Shown piece after piece: positions 1 through 10,837 of a stretch of 64,000 bases of DNA. Source of the DNA: Adineta steineri. Its lineage: Eukaryota; Rotifera; Eurotatoria; Adinetida; Adinetidae. Under the pieces are notes generated by a model, which did not search any database, was not told the origin of the DNA, and saw only the letters and a list, made by a program, of their open reading frames with translations. How positions within the stretch are numbered: position 1 is the first letter of the stretch; each line of letters opens with the position of its first letter. The position numbers were made by a program, and so were the translations under genes. The stretch spans positions 529,278-593,277 of the forward strand of contig CAJNOI010000031.1 in assembly GCA_905250115.1 (NCBI GenBank), written 5' to 3'.

Positions 1-397
1 TGAACTACAAAATAAATAAAAATAAATTGATTTACATGAAGTAATTTATTATCATATTCTTGTTGCTGTGATGAAGATTTTTCTTCAATTTGTTCTAAAA
101 ATAATTTCCAAGCACGACCATAAGATTTTTTCATTAAATTATATTTATAATGAAAATTAGATAATTTTCTATCATTAATTTTTGATATATCACATAATAA
201 CTTTCTTAATGAAATATAAATATCAATAAACCAATTTCGATGTTTTTCTTTATCAGTTGATGATGAATTTTTTTGACCAAAAAATTTTAAAATCAGATCT
301 TCATCAAATAAAGTTAAAATTTTATCTTGAATAAATTTAATAATTCCATTTAATTTTTCATCTTTTCTATCATTTGTACTCGAAGTACGTCGTTTCC
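1..397 (-). CDS. Partial exon of an unidentified protein (possibly NOC4-like)
   Basis: The minus strand is open from an apparent splice acceptor near 397-399 (preceded by a TACTAAC-like branch motif) to the window edge, about 130 codons. Codon use is AT-rich like the surrounding genes. The product is basic and helical, starts with a Lys/Arg cluster and contains a run SYGRAWKLFLEQIEE. That run followed by a hydrophobic helix loosely resembles the part of the ribosome-biogenesis factor NOC4 ahead of its CBF/Mak21 domain, but the resemblance is weak. No start or stop codon lies in the window; both the 5' exons and the 3' end are missing or lie outside. What is seen is one long coding exon; the NOC4 idea is only a guess. 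Confidence 0.45.
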
Positions 398-939
398 TCT
401 TGAATGTTAGTAATTTTCAGTGTTATTGGAAGAAAATTTTCGAAATTGCTGAGAATGACTCTTACCATGTGTATATAACTTTCGAAACTTCTTTTTTTAG
501 GAAATCTGAACATACCTCCATAATAATAAAGAAAACTAATGCTCAACATGATTACTCATATTCATACATTGCTTATCCGACATTGTTAGTTTTAAAATAT
601 GAAATATATAAATTGTAGAACAATATCAGTTTATTTATGAAGTATAAAGAAAACATAAAGATTGATCCGTTAATTTGATTCTATTACTTCTACATACGTT
701 TTGCAATCATCGGTATGTTAAGAACATGTGATTAATTATTAGGTTAAGCTGACTCAAAGACATAAAGATAACAAAAACTGAAATTTTAGATAATATATAT
801 CATTTCATCAATATAGAATTAGTCAAATTGATATTTCTAACGGATTATTAATTTATTAAAGAAAATCAAGAATGACAATAAAGAGCAAGACTATCTAGTT
901 CACAAATTTTTCATTGATTTTCTTTTGCATATTATACCA
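398..939. other. Non-coding stretch (intron or spacer)
   Basis: AT-rich sequence between the edge exon and the next gene. It probably holds the upstream intron and 5' end of the edge gene and the 3' flank of the small gene at 940-1535. A plus-strand reading frame at 400-618 has no recognisable protein features and is not accepted. Nothing else stands out. Confidence 0.5.
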
Positions 940-1535
940 CTATTGTTCCATTGTAACTTCTTTAACAGCGTTATGAATACCAGTTGGAAATAAAAGTGCT
1001 AAACGTCTTTGACGTAAACTTTGTTCTTTTTCAAAGATTTCTTGAACCTGTTTAATTTTTTCTTCATCAATTATCATTTTTTTAGCTGCTGCATAGATTG
1101 CTGTTATTTTCTCCGGTGTTAATTCATTACCAGCTGCTGCAGCACAGAATCCATCATAAAAAAGCCATAATTGACCATATTTAGCATGTTCAAGACCACT
1201 TTTTGAGTGATATGGAACTGTACCATCTTCCATATTCGGTTTAAATTTATCAGCTAAATCTAATACTTCATCTGGTACACCTTTCAATAGAGAAAAACAA
1301 AACGTTTTTTTTATTAAATATAATTTCGAATAATATTTTATAAACCTGTAGCAGATAAATATCCTGTAACCCAATTTCGTGTTTCGTCAGTTACTTTTCC
1401 ATCAGCTGCTGCTACTTTTATAACACCTTTTGCATGAGCAAGATCAGCATAAAATTTTCGTTTTGTTTCTCCTTTATGACCATATTTTTCTTGATGCATC
1501 CATTCGGTGACTAATTGACGAGTACCTTCAGTCAT
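940..1535 (-). CDS. Small two-exon protein of unknown function (TerB-like look)
   Basis: Exons 1346-1535 and 940-1280 on the minus strand, joined across a 65-base GT..AG intron, give a 176-residue soluble protein. The junction codon is Gly in the run YLSATGVPDE. I do not recognise the family with certainty. The N-terminal half has a stretch of the type AAADGKVTDE, which recalls the acidic turn of TerB/DjlA-like helical domains; the C-terminal half is Ala-rich helix ending in a charged coil. No signal peptide or membrane segment is visible. The start at 1535 is the first Met after an in-frame stop and fits the first exon. Function is not assigned. Confidence 0.75.
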
Positions 1536-1946
1536 TCTATTTAATAATAAAAAAATAAGCGTTCAATCGTAACTTTTAAATAATACGGGAGTACATACTT
1601 AATATTAATCGAATTATTTGGGTATAGCTTGTATTTTATACACAAAGAAACGAAACAAAATGAAGATACACTCGAATAGGTTAACGACAAAGTAAAAAAA
1701 TGATCGGTGAAATCAATCATGCAGAACGGCTTATTTTTTTCTTAGTAGCGGTGATGTGTATAATACTAAACCACGCGTTGTAAAGAACAGTAATCGGTTA
1801 ATATATGAAAAACATATTATTCTTGTCTTAAAAAATAACGATTATTTTTATTGAAAAAAGAAGTTATATTTTGTAGAATTTTTATTCACATATTAGAATG
1901 TTCAAAGAAAAAAAAAATTCATGTAATCCATTCAATGAATTACATT
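1536..1946. other. Spacer
   Basis: AT-rich non-coding DNA between two minus-strand genes. It should contain the promoter of the 940-1535 gene and the 3' UTR of the membrane-protein gene. No distinctive element seen. Confidence 0.5.
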
Positions 1947-2897
1947 TTAATTCATAGGACCACGTACTGAATTTTGATATGGTCCTGGTTGTCTAAAACT
2001 TTGTTGTGGAGGACCTCTCATACCAGGTCTCATCATTGGACCACGTGGTCCCATCATTCCTCTTGGTGCTTGACCTGGATATCGTGGCATAAAGCCAGGT
2101 CGTGGTGTTTCACTCATCATATTCGGTGGTGGTCGTGGTCGATACATTGGCATTCGTGGCGGCATGCTATTTGGTCCCAAAGAACTAAAACTAGACTGTT
2201 GATAACCTCTTTGAACTTTGTCATAATCTGATTTAGCACCAACACCATATTTCACGAATAAAACAAGATAAACAATAACTATAAAGAAAAATAAATATTA
2301 TTAAATGAATAGCAAAGATAACTAACCCGTTGCAATAAAAAGAAGATCAAGAACAAGTTCACCAATATAGAATGAGGTACCTTGTGTATATGTATAGTTT
2401 AAATAATTACAACCACTAGCAATAATACAACTATATGGATTTGATGCAAACATTATATTAAAAATTAAACTAATAGCTGCAGCTATTGCACCTAATACAT
2501 TTAGCGCTGCAGTGATTTCAAGTTTTACCCAAGTTAATTTTCGTGCTTTGAAAAAAAAACAGAAGAAAAGATTCAAAAATATAAATCTTATTATTTATTA
2601 TTTACCTGAATGCATTGTACTTGCAGCAGCAATGAAACCACATATAAATGTCCAAACTCCACAAAGAACTTGCCAACGTGGTGCAAACATAAGAATAATT
2701 GGTAGATCAACACCAAGTATACATAAACTGATTGCTAACTGAATCATACCAAGTAAAAAGACGAGTTTTTTAGGCCATGCTTTATGAAAGTATTTACGCA
2801 GAAAACTTTCTCGGTTTTGTAATAGCTCTTCTTTTTGTCGATGATGATCATCTACATCAAGAGCATCTGAGTTACTTCTATCATTTCTCGGTTGCAT
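1947..2897 (-). CDS. Four-pass membrane protein with Pro/Met/Arg-rich tail
   Basis: Three exons on the minus strand (2606-2897, 2327-2545, 1947-2278) keep phase and give 280 residues. The N terminus is charged and cytosolic-looking. Four hydrophobic segments follow: about residues 44-70, 75-92, 102-124 and 150-182. The last one is completed by the start of exon 3 (VIVYLVLFVKYG). The topology resembles MARVEL/MS4A/claudin-like tetraspan proteins. A loop between segments 3 and 4 carries two Cys (PYSC and SGCNYLNYT). The C-terminal ~95 residues are a low-complexity cytosolic tail rich in Pro, Met, Gly and Arg. The family cannot be named from sequence alone. The gene is followed closely by the 940-1535 gene on the same strand. 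Confidence 0.8.
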
Positions 2898-4561
2898 ATT
2901 GTCACTTGTTTTCTTCTAACAAAAATCTTTTAAATCGTTTGATTTAATGTATTTTTCAATCGAATGCTTATGGTAGGCGTTACCCGATCACAAAACAAAT
3001 ACTTCATAAAATGTTGCAATTCAGTTTGTACAGTTAGAATTGATAAAAGCTTAAACAACAACGAATGGATTTTTTTTTCTCGAATGTGACATTATTTCTA
3101 ACAAAAAAAGTGCGAAGAACGAATGAGAAAAATCAAACAAAAACATTTTATTTAACGCCATGATGTCAGGCTTTTAATGGCATGCAATAAGATCGAAATT
3201 TAAGTTAAACTTATAGATTTACTGTGAAATTAAAACAGTAGAAAAATTTTACTAATTGATGTATACATATATGTTAATCAAATAATTACTTTAGTCGCGA
3301 AAAAATCAATGGCTCGATATCAGGTTTTAGGAAATAAAAATATTTGTCTTAAATCTGTTCCACTATATAATACGCTATAGTTAATATCATTACTATAAAA
3401 GATAAATCTATTTGTTAACATTATGCTCGTATATTTAAAAAAATCGAATAAATTTTAATTAAGTTATTTGTCAAAATACATCAAAAGAATAAAAGTAATT
3501 TTTATCCATTCATTTCTATATTTGATTAATGAATACAAAAGATTATTTTATTTCTTATGTTTGATAAATGTTTTTCTCTTTATTAATATCTCTCAAGAAA
3601 ACTACTATAAATTGACATTTGCTTCTTAACTTGTTACAAGAAAAGATTAATGTCTGTCAAATAATATATTATATAGAAGACTAATGACATATATATGAAG
3701 AAATCAATATAGTTATTTTCTTCACATTTGGGATATACAAAGATAAGGAATGAGACAAGATCTTGTCAATATTTATTTTTAAAACCATCGTTTTATGTCT
3801 ATTAAAATCAAAAAAAGAAAATAAATTGAGAGATATATGGTCACGGAAGAAAAAGAAATATCTATAATACTATGTTAAATGAACCAAACATATGTTTATC
3901 ATGAACAAAGAACGAGATAAATAAACTTTTTTTTCAATTTCATACATATCAAAATAATTATTTTATAGACAAAAATAGATATTCTATTCTTTGTATGAGA
4001 TTGATCAAAATACGAATAACATAACATTTAAATGATTAATTTATAGATATATTATATATGACGTGAGAGCTAATATAGTAACATAATCCGATATGATTAA
4101 ATTTTGTAAGATCATAATATAGTTATGAGGTGTATGTTCTTTTCAACTTGATTGTTATGAATTAGTTAATAATTTTAAATTGATTTTTTTTATTACAAAA
4201 TGTTCTTGCATCATGAAATGATAAAAAAAAAAGAAAACTTTTATGACAATCATAAAAATCTGTATTCAATTCTATAGATTAAAATCGAAACAACATTATC
4301 CGCTTTTTCTTTATTCTGTTATATATATAATTACATATTAGATCTTTCAATACAGACAGGATGAAGATCAACTTATATATCTTAACACGTGTATAGACAT
4401 ATTTTTTGATTAATCGATTTGATTTTCAGTAATGTAAGATGTATATCTACAATTCTGGACTTGTACTCGTATTTGTCCATATATCGAGTTAATTGTCGTC
4501 AAGTAAAACAAGACAGAATACAAACATATTTACAATGTCATATTTTTTTCTTCTTTTGTAG

Positions 4562-4579
4562 CCTGGCTCAATGCCAGGG
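4562..4579. promoter_or_regulatory. NFI-like palindrome (CTGGC N5 GCCAG)
   Basis: CCTGGC TCAAT GCCAGG is a perfect 6+6 inverted repeat with a five-base spacer, the geometry of a nuclear factor I dimer site (TTGGC N5 GCCAA), but with C at the outer position in place of T. Confidence 0.5.
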
Positions 4580-4660
4580 CATAGTCATTTTCTCATTATA
4601 TGTGAAGCATAAGTTTTATATTGTTCTTTTCATTAGTTATGTTTGTTGGCAACAAATGAA

Positions 4661-4677
4661 TTTGGCACAACGCCAAA
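4661..4677. promoter_or_regulatory. NFI palindromic site
   Basis: TTTGGC ACAAC GCCAAA matches the full NFI consensus TTGGC N5 GCCAA exactly, with one extra paired base on each side. Confidence 0.65.
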
Positions 4678-4997
4678 TTATTTTATTTTATTGTAATCTT
4701 AATCAAGTCAGCTATAGTTACTTATACGTCTTTCATATGTTTAAGTACACAGAATATATTCGAATAACAAAACATCATGACTATCAGCTAGTTGTTGCTA
4801 TCATCATCGTAGCTGCTTTTCATTCTTTTTCTTTCTCATATGTGTGTGTGTGTGTCTGTCGATTCATAGGGACACAGCGATATAAGAAAAGTCTGTACTT
4901 TTATTTCGTTGTCGTCGTCGACAAGAACAGAATGTATATGTATGCGTATGTATATATAAAGCGCGTTCGCGAACAGCAGCTAACCCAACAACTGTTA

Positions 4998-5012
4998 TTG
5001 GCACAGCGCCAA
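4998..5012. promoter_or_regulatory. NFI palindromic site
   Basis: TTGGCACAGCGCCAA is a perfect NFI full site. Its spacer (ACAGC) is nearly identical to that of the site at 4661. Confidence 0.65.
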
Positions 5013-5778
5013 CTGCGTGCGAACCAGCGTGATGTAGACGACGAGCATCATGTGATTTGAATATAGAAAGAGAATAAAAAAAGAAAAAACTATTGTTCGT
5101 TTGTTGTTCTCTTCCGTTCTCTTCCTTCCAACGGATGATTTTTTTCTATTGGTTGGCTCACATACTACTTCACGATCTAACATACATACAAATACGATGG
5201 ATGGATAGAGAGAGCAGCTGTTTCTTCGTTCCTCTAGTATGTTGTGTCGTGCAGCTGATTCGCCGTTAATGAAAAAATAAAACATTCTTTTCTTTTTTTT
5301 TTTTTTCTTCTTCTTCTTGGTCGTCGTCGTCGACATCGTCGTCCGTACACACTGTTCTCTCCCTCTATTCTTTTCTCGCGCGCTCTCTTTTTCTGGTTTC
5401 TATTATTACCCTACACACATACACTCGTCGTCATCATCGGGTTTGTTCGCGTCGCTATCGTTGATTGTATACGTATTTTTTACTACGATTAGTACTTCCG
5501 ACAGATATTTCTCAATACACCATTAAAAACGATACAATACAATATTTCATTTTTTTTAAAAATCGTATGTATTCAATGAATTTTCTTTCTTTTTTCCTCG
5601 TTCTTCTCTCCCCTCCCCCTACTATTACTACTATTACTATTACTATTATTTATTTTCTTTTTTTCTTCTTCTTCTGTTGTTGTTCCTTTTTTCTTTCCCA
5701 TCACGTAAATGTGACATATTTTCTTTTCTTTTCTACTATATAGAAATAAAACTTATTATAAACGTACACATTTCTTGA

Positions 5779-8012
5779 ATGTCATATTGTTATTCGGATG
5801 ATGATACATCTGATCCAGAATCATTACAGCAACAACATTATCATCACTTAATGCCTGAATCACCATTACAACATAAGTTGTCAACAAATAATACAACTCC
5901 AAATAGTCACGTGAAGTAAATCTAGATTAAAAACAAAAAGCTTTTTTTTTTTTTTTTGCTTTCATTATATAAGAACTCATATGTTCGAGTATGTATTGAA
6001 TGATGTTTGGCAAATAGCCAAAAGAAAAAAGAATGTTTTCTTATTCGCTATGAACTGAATTGGAATACGATACGTGAAGACGCACGCTCATACAAAAGGT
6101 GTTTGTTCTGTTCTTTCTTCTATGCATATGCTCGTTCACATATATACACATGAATGTATGTATTGGCTACAGTTCAGTTCAGTAGCGAATATATATATAT
6201 AGAGAGAAGAAAAAAAGAAGATCTTTTTGCATGTCATCAGTTCTTTAATTTATGTTATGCGATGACAGATAGCCGCCTCGACATGCTGTCAATATAAATG
6301 ACGTGTGATAGAGAAAAAGATCACATTCCATTCTTCCTAATTATTTTATTTAAATATTTTTTTCTTTCTTTAAGTCGTGTTGGTTCCAATATGTCACCAA
6401 ATTCACAATTGGAACATGAAAAACGTGTGCGACGTGAAATTGCTAATTCCAATGAACGTCGTCGTATGCAATCAATTAATACTGGTTTTCAAAGTTTAAA
6501 AATACTCATTCCTCATTCATGCGGTGAAAAACTTAGTAAAGTATGTTATGTCTATATATATATATGTAATGACAAAGTTTTCTTAAAAAAGCCTAGAAAT
6601 GGGAGAAAAAAAGAAAAGAAAAGAACGAGTCAAGGACAAGTGAGAGAAGGTTCGAAAACATGTCGCGTAAATAATAAAAGAAAATGATGATAATGAAAAA
6701 AAAAGAAAAAGAAATATCTTCTAAATAAAATTGTAAAAGACAAAATTTTATTTTTAGGCATGTATTCTACAACGTGCTGCTGATCATATAAAAGGTCTTG
6801 AAACAGAAAAACTAAAATTACAATCTCAAAATGAACAATTTCGTATATTAATAAAAAGTTTTCAAATTGATTCAACAAGTGTTCTACAAGCACAACGACG
6901 TTTATCAACAAATGATCCAGATGAATCTGTTCTATTGCTTAATAATGAAACGAAACCAATTACAAATTCTGATGAAGCAAATGATGATCAACTAAGACTA
7001 TATCATGATGTTAAAAATCGTCATACATTCATTCAAAATTGGCATGATGTCTCACAATATGTTCAAACACAAAAAGATGAACAACAACATTATTATCCTC
7101 CTTCATCAACATCATCATCATCATTATATCGTACTAATCCAAAACAATCATCAACATCAGATACAGCATATATGATTGTTAAACAGAATCAACAACCTAG
7201 TCAACGTTGTTATAAAACTAATTCACTTGATCAAAATAATGATAATAATGGTATTGTTATTGTCGAACGATGTCAACTCAGGGCGCAAAGTGTTGATACA
7301 AATAATAATAATAATAATAATAATATTAATAATAATAATAATAATAATTCATCATCACATCCAACTGATCAGACTGTATCTCGTCGAAATTTACAAACAA
7401 TTGTTGAAGCTATTCGACATTTAGAAGGTGATGATGCATTAGCGAATATGAATCCTCAACAATCATCATCATCATGTCAACAAGAAGATTTACCAGCACA
7501 AATAAAAGCAATGATTAATGAAAAATTTCATCAACAACAACAAACAAATAAAAGTCCATCATCAAATACAATTTATCAACAAACAATAAATATTTATGAT
7601 CAACAACATACAACATCAACATCACATGATGTTGATTTACATCAAAAACCACCTAAAAAACGTAAAATAACTTATAATGAAAATGATGATACGATTGAAC
7701 AACAAACAATTATACAAAAACATGGTAAAATTTTATTTTTTTAAAAAGAAAGAATTTTTCCTAACTATTCGTTTTTCCGAATAAAAAGATATACCTCCAA
7801 TATCAAGTCCAGATGTTCATCATCATGAACAAATTTCAAGTGAATCACCTCCTCCTCCTTCTTCTTCTTCACAAACAATTATCTCAAATTTAGTTGTACG
7901 TTCACCACCAACAGTAGCTCAATTATTACAGGAACATTTAATACAACGTACAGTACGTTATCCTCCTCGTCCATTATTAACAACGAATATACATCGACAT
8001 CAACAACCCTAA
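5779..8012 (+). CDS. TFAP4: Transcription factor AP-4 (bHLH)
   Basis: Exons 5779-5915, 6375-6540, 6758-7724 and 7789-8012 keep phase and give 497 residues, longer than vertebrate AP-4 (about 340). TFAP4 is a nuclear bHLH-leucine-zipper factor that binds CAGCTG E-boxes as a homodimer. The bHLH lies at about residues 60-115: the basic region REIANSNERRRMQS and helix 1 with GFQSLKILIPH are almost identical to vertebrate AP-4. The loop reads GEKLSK, split exactly at the exon 2/3 junction, and a zipper follows. A second conserved block near residues 305-325 (RRNLQTIVEAIRHLEG) matches the C-terminal AP-4 motif, which excludes other bHLH families. Between and after these lie Asn, Gln, His and Ser homopolymers encoded by AAT/CAA/TCA runs, and a KKRK basic patch. 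The start at 5779 gives a Ser/Asp-rich leader that joins in phase; an upstream start is not excluded. Confidence 0.93.
6006..6022. promoter_or_regulatory. NFI palindromic site in TFAP4 intron 1
   Basis: TTTGGC AAATA GCCAAA is a perfect NFI full site lying in the first intron of TFAP4 (5916-6374), the longest intron of that gene. Confidence 0.6.
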
Positions 8013-9165
8013 CATAAATAATAAAAAAAAATACAGGTGAAACATTATTTCTCTCGTTCTCGTTTCATATCCCGGTTTGTACTTTTCTTCTTTCTTCTTT
8101 TCTTTTTTTTTTGTAAATATATATATGTATACATATTTTCTTTGTGTGTGTGTGTGTTGTGTATTCTTTCTACTAAAGAAAAAACAAAAATAAGACCAAA
8201 AAATGTTCATGGTGTTGCTTTTTTCTTTTGTTGTTGTTGTTATTGTTGTTGTTCTATGTGTGTATGTGTATTCTTGGCTCAAGTATTTGAAAAGGACAGT
8301 GATACGCATTCTTATTGTGCTGCTGTCTCTATTCTTTCTTTCTATGTGTATGTGTGTTTTATGCGAACAAGCTGTCCTTTTCTATAACAAAAAAATAGTA
8401 CGATTAAACGCATCACACGTTCATTTTGTTGTTTTTTTAGCGTTTTGTTTCATTGTTCACACCGGTCTTTTTTTTTCTCTCTGTCGCATTTTATTCGCGA
8501 AAAACTATGCATCTCCTCTTTCTTTTTTTTCTGTCCTATATCCTTGTGTTGCTTCTGTTTTGGTTTGATGATGATGATGATGATGACGATGATTATGTAT
8601 ATGGTATGCATTCTTTAATCTGTTTCTCACTCATATGCGATCGATGAGTGTATGTTTTTGTGTGTATTTGCCCGTTCGTTTTGATGAAGCTTGTACATTT
8701 GTACAGACAAAGAAAAACAAACAAACATTAAAAAAAAAAGAATTTGTTTTTTTTTATTGCATTCAATGAAATGCAAATGACAGCTGTTCACACATGCTAT
8801 CAATCAGCCATCGAGGAATATCTATAGGCAATGAAACCATCTGATTCATACATTTCTCTTTTGATACGAATTCAGAACAGAAAGAGAAACAGTTGACGGT
8901 CTACTACGTTCTGTTTTCTCACTCGTTCATTCAATTGAATACGAAAAACAATTTTCGCTATTACAAACTTTTTCTAGGAAACACTCAATTTAATTGTTTA
9001 GTACAAATCAAATCATCATATTCTCTTATCTATATAGCTGTGCAAAACTAATTGATAAATCGATTATATTATATAATCCTATGAGTTCATCTAACCATGA
9101 ACTGTCGATTTATATAGACATCCTTCCATATTACTTTCTCCAAACAGAAAATGACTAGTGAAATT
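8013..9165. other. TFAP4 3' UTR and spacer
   Basis: T-rich, GT-rich low-complexity sequence that looks like 3' UTR, including TGTAAATA (Pumilio-type) at 8112-8119 and a GAT triplet run near 8566-8592. From 8760 on there is an octamer ATGCAAAT followed three bases later by CAGCTG (8771-8786), a possible regulatory pair. Several long plus-strand open frames across 8037-8647 are homopolymer artefacts with Phe/Val/Cys-only composition. Confidence 0.5.
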
Positions 9166-10058
9166 TTAATTAATACTCAATTGTTCAATTTGACTTTCAT
9201 TGAAACTTATTTCGGATTGTTGTATAGTCTTTTTTAATTTCTTATTCATTAGATAAATTGATGGAATACAAGTTTTTGTTTGGAGTGTTCTATTTAAATG
9301 ACGATTTACATTTGAACCAGGAAAAGATGAAAGAATTTGTTTTATTTGATAATATGAATATGTTAACCATCGTTGTGTATCATTTAATATTGGATATAAA
9401 AACGATGTTTTCATTGCTGTTAAACCTCCCGAACGAATCGTTACATATAATGTTAATAGATCATATTTAACTGTTGTTAATGCTGTTGATATCGCATGAT
9501 AACGAATTATTTCTCCATTTAAATCTGTTTTAGAAATATGATTTTCAATTTCACTAATTTTTTTAATTAAATTACGAAGATTACATGCAAATATACGTAA
9601 TATTCGTTTAAAATCTAATTTAGATAATTTATTTTATCATAGTCCTATTTTTTGATTATTCCTACTTGGAGAAAACCGTACAATCCATGTTGGATGTCTT
9701 AATCGAGTTGTTTTTATATCATACATTGTTGATTTTGACATCGCACTAGAAGAAAAATTATTCTTGCATAAAATTTAAAGTCATACATATCTTACCAAAT
9801 TCGACGCATTCTTTCTCCATACGATATAAAATCAGTATCTAAATTAATATTATATAATGATATACAAGCTGAATTTGTTGATGGTATTTTTGGTATTAAA
9901 TTTTTATAATTTTTTATTGATACTCGTACAACATAATCAAGTACAATAGAATTTAAAACAAATTCACATAAACTATTCGCATATTCAGCATATTCACTAA
10001 GAATTGCTAAATCAAGATAACCATATAGATTATAACGATTCGAATGACATCCAGTCAT
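9166..10058 (-). CDS. Unrecognised three-exon protein
   Basis: Minus-strand exons 9796-10058, 9666-9745 and 9166-9614 keep phase and give 263 residues. The second intron is only 51 bases, a multiple of three, and holds two in-frame stops, so without splicing the gene would look broken. The N terminus is neutral and helical (YGYLDLAILSEYAEYANSLC); the rest is basic and helical, with clusters such as FKRILRIFACNLRNLIKKI. No signal peptide, membrane segment or known motif is seen. The start at 10058 is chosen as the Met nearest the well-behaved sequence; an in-frame Met at 10109 would add 17 basic, Phe-rich residues. I do not recognise the family. Confidence 0.7.
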
Positions 10059-10837
10059 GTTCGATTTTGTAACAAAAAAAAAACGATGTCGTCGATTATA
10101 AAAGAACAAAAAAAGAATATTCGAAATATTGACACTATGGTTACATTCGAAATATTAAAAATAAATTCTTATTTATCTATTAATATTTCAAAAGGGTAAA
10201 AGAACATCTAGTTACATAATATTTGCTTCATTGATTCGATATATTTTATCATACTTCAATGTATACTCAATTTTCTATGCAAAAAAAAGATTGCTTTCGA
10301 ACTATAATTTGCTCATAGAGAAAAAATGCGTCACAAATTTATTTTTAATTATCTGATGTTATCAATATTGATATATCAGTATGTGTTATATAGGACAAAG
10401 AAAGGACCAGTGTACCTGGTGACCTAATTTTATATATACATCATTTCACCTAGAATAAAATTAACTATTGATTTTAAATATGATCTTGATTGGTCTTCTA
10501 GGATTATTGAAGCAGAAAAACAAACGATCAATATTGAATAGACACTATGTATAATCAATGTAATTATTACTTCATTACATCATCTAATCTTCCGAATGAT
10601 TTGTCTTTTGTTGTGACAAAAAAAAAGAGAATTACTGATTATTCAATAAAAATATTATTTAACGTTAATCAACCGATATATTAACATTATTTCATATCCA
10701 ATAAAAAATTTTTATTTTATTTACAAAGCATTTATATTAATATCTGATTCTTATTATATAAACTAAAAATAAGCCCTGAGAAAAGAAACTACAATATTAT
10801 TAAAAAGAAAAGAAGAAGAAGAAAACAAATTATATTG
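10059..10837. other. Spacer
   Basis: AT-rich sequence between the start of the unknown gene (9166-10058) and the stop of BIN3. It should hold the promoter of the former and the 3' UTR of the latter. No reading frame or repeat of note. Confidence 0.5.

Larger units (their letters stand above)
2898..5778. promoter_or_regulatory. Long upstream region of TFAP4
   Basis: About 2.9 kb without a convincing gene. The left two thirds are plain AT-rich DNA. From roughly 4.4 kb the composition changes: NFI-type palindromes, CG-containing triplet runs (GTCGTCGTCGAC at 4911-4922, a longer version at 5320-5334), GT and pyrimidine microsatellites, and CAGCTG boxes at 5215-5220 and 5252-5257. This reads as promoter, 5' UTR and enhancer sequence for the plus-strand TFAP4 gene that begins at 5779. 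A 213-codon open frame at 4419-5060 runs through these repeats and is taken as chance. Confidence 0.55.

Noticed and set aside
400-618. 72-codon plus-strand frame
   Set aside because: Overlaps the acceptor side of a better minus-strand exon, and has no motif or gene-like codon pattern.
4419-5060. 213-codon plus-strand open frame upstream of TFAP4
   Set aside because: Runs through GT and triplet repeats and regulatory palindromes; composition is Tyr/Phe/Cys/Val-rich with no recognisable domain.
8037-8647. Several overlapping long frames after TFAP4
   Set aside because: Low-complexity T/GT sequence gives Phe/Val/Cys-only peptides; typical 3' UTR artefact.
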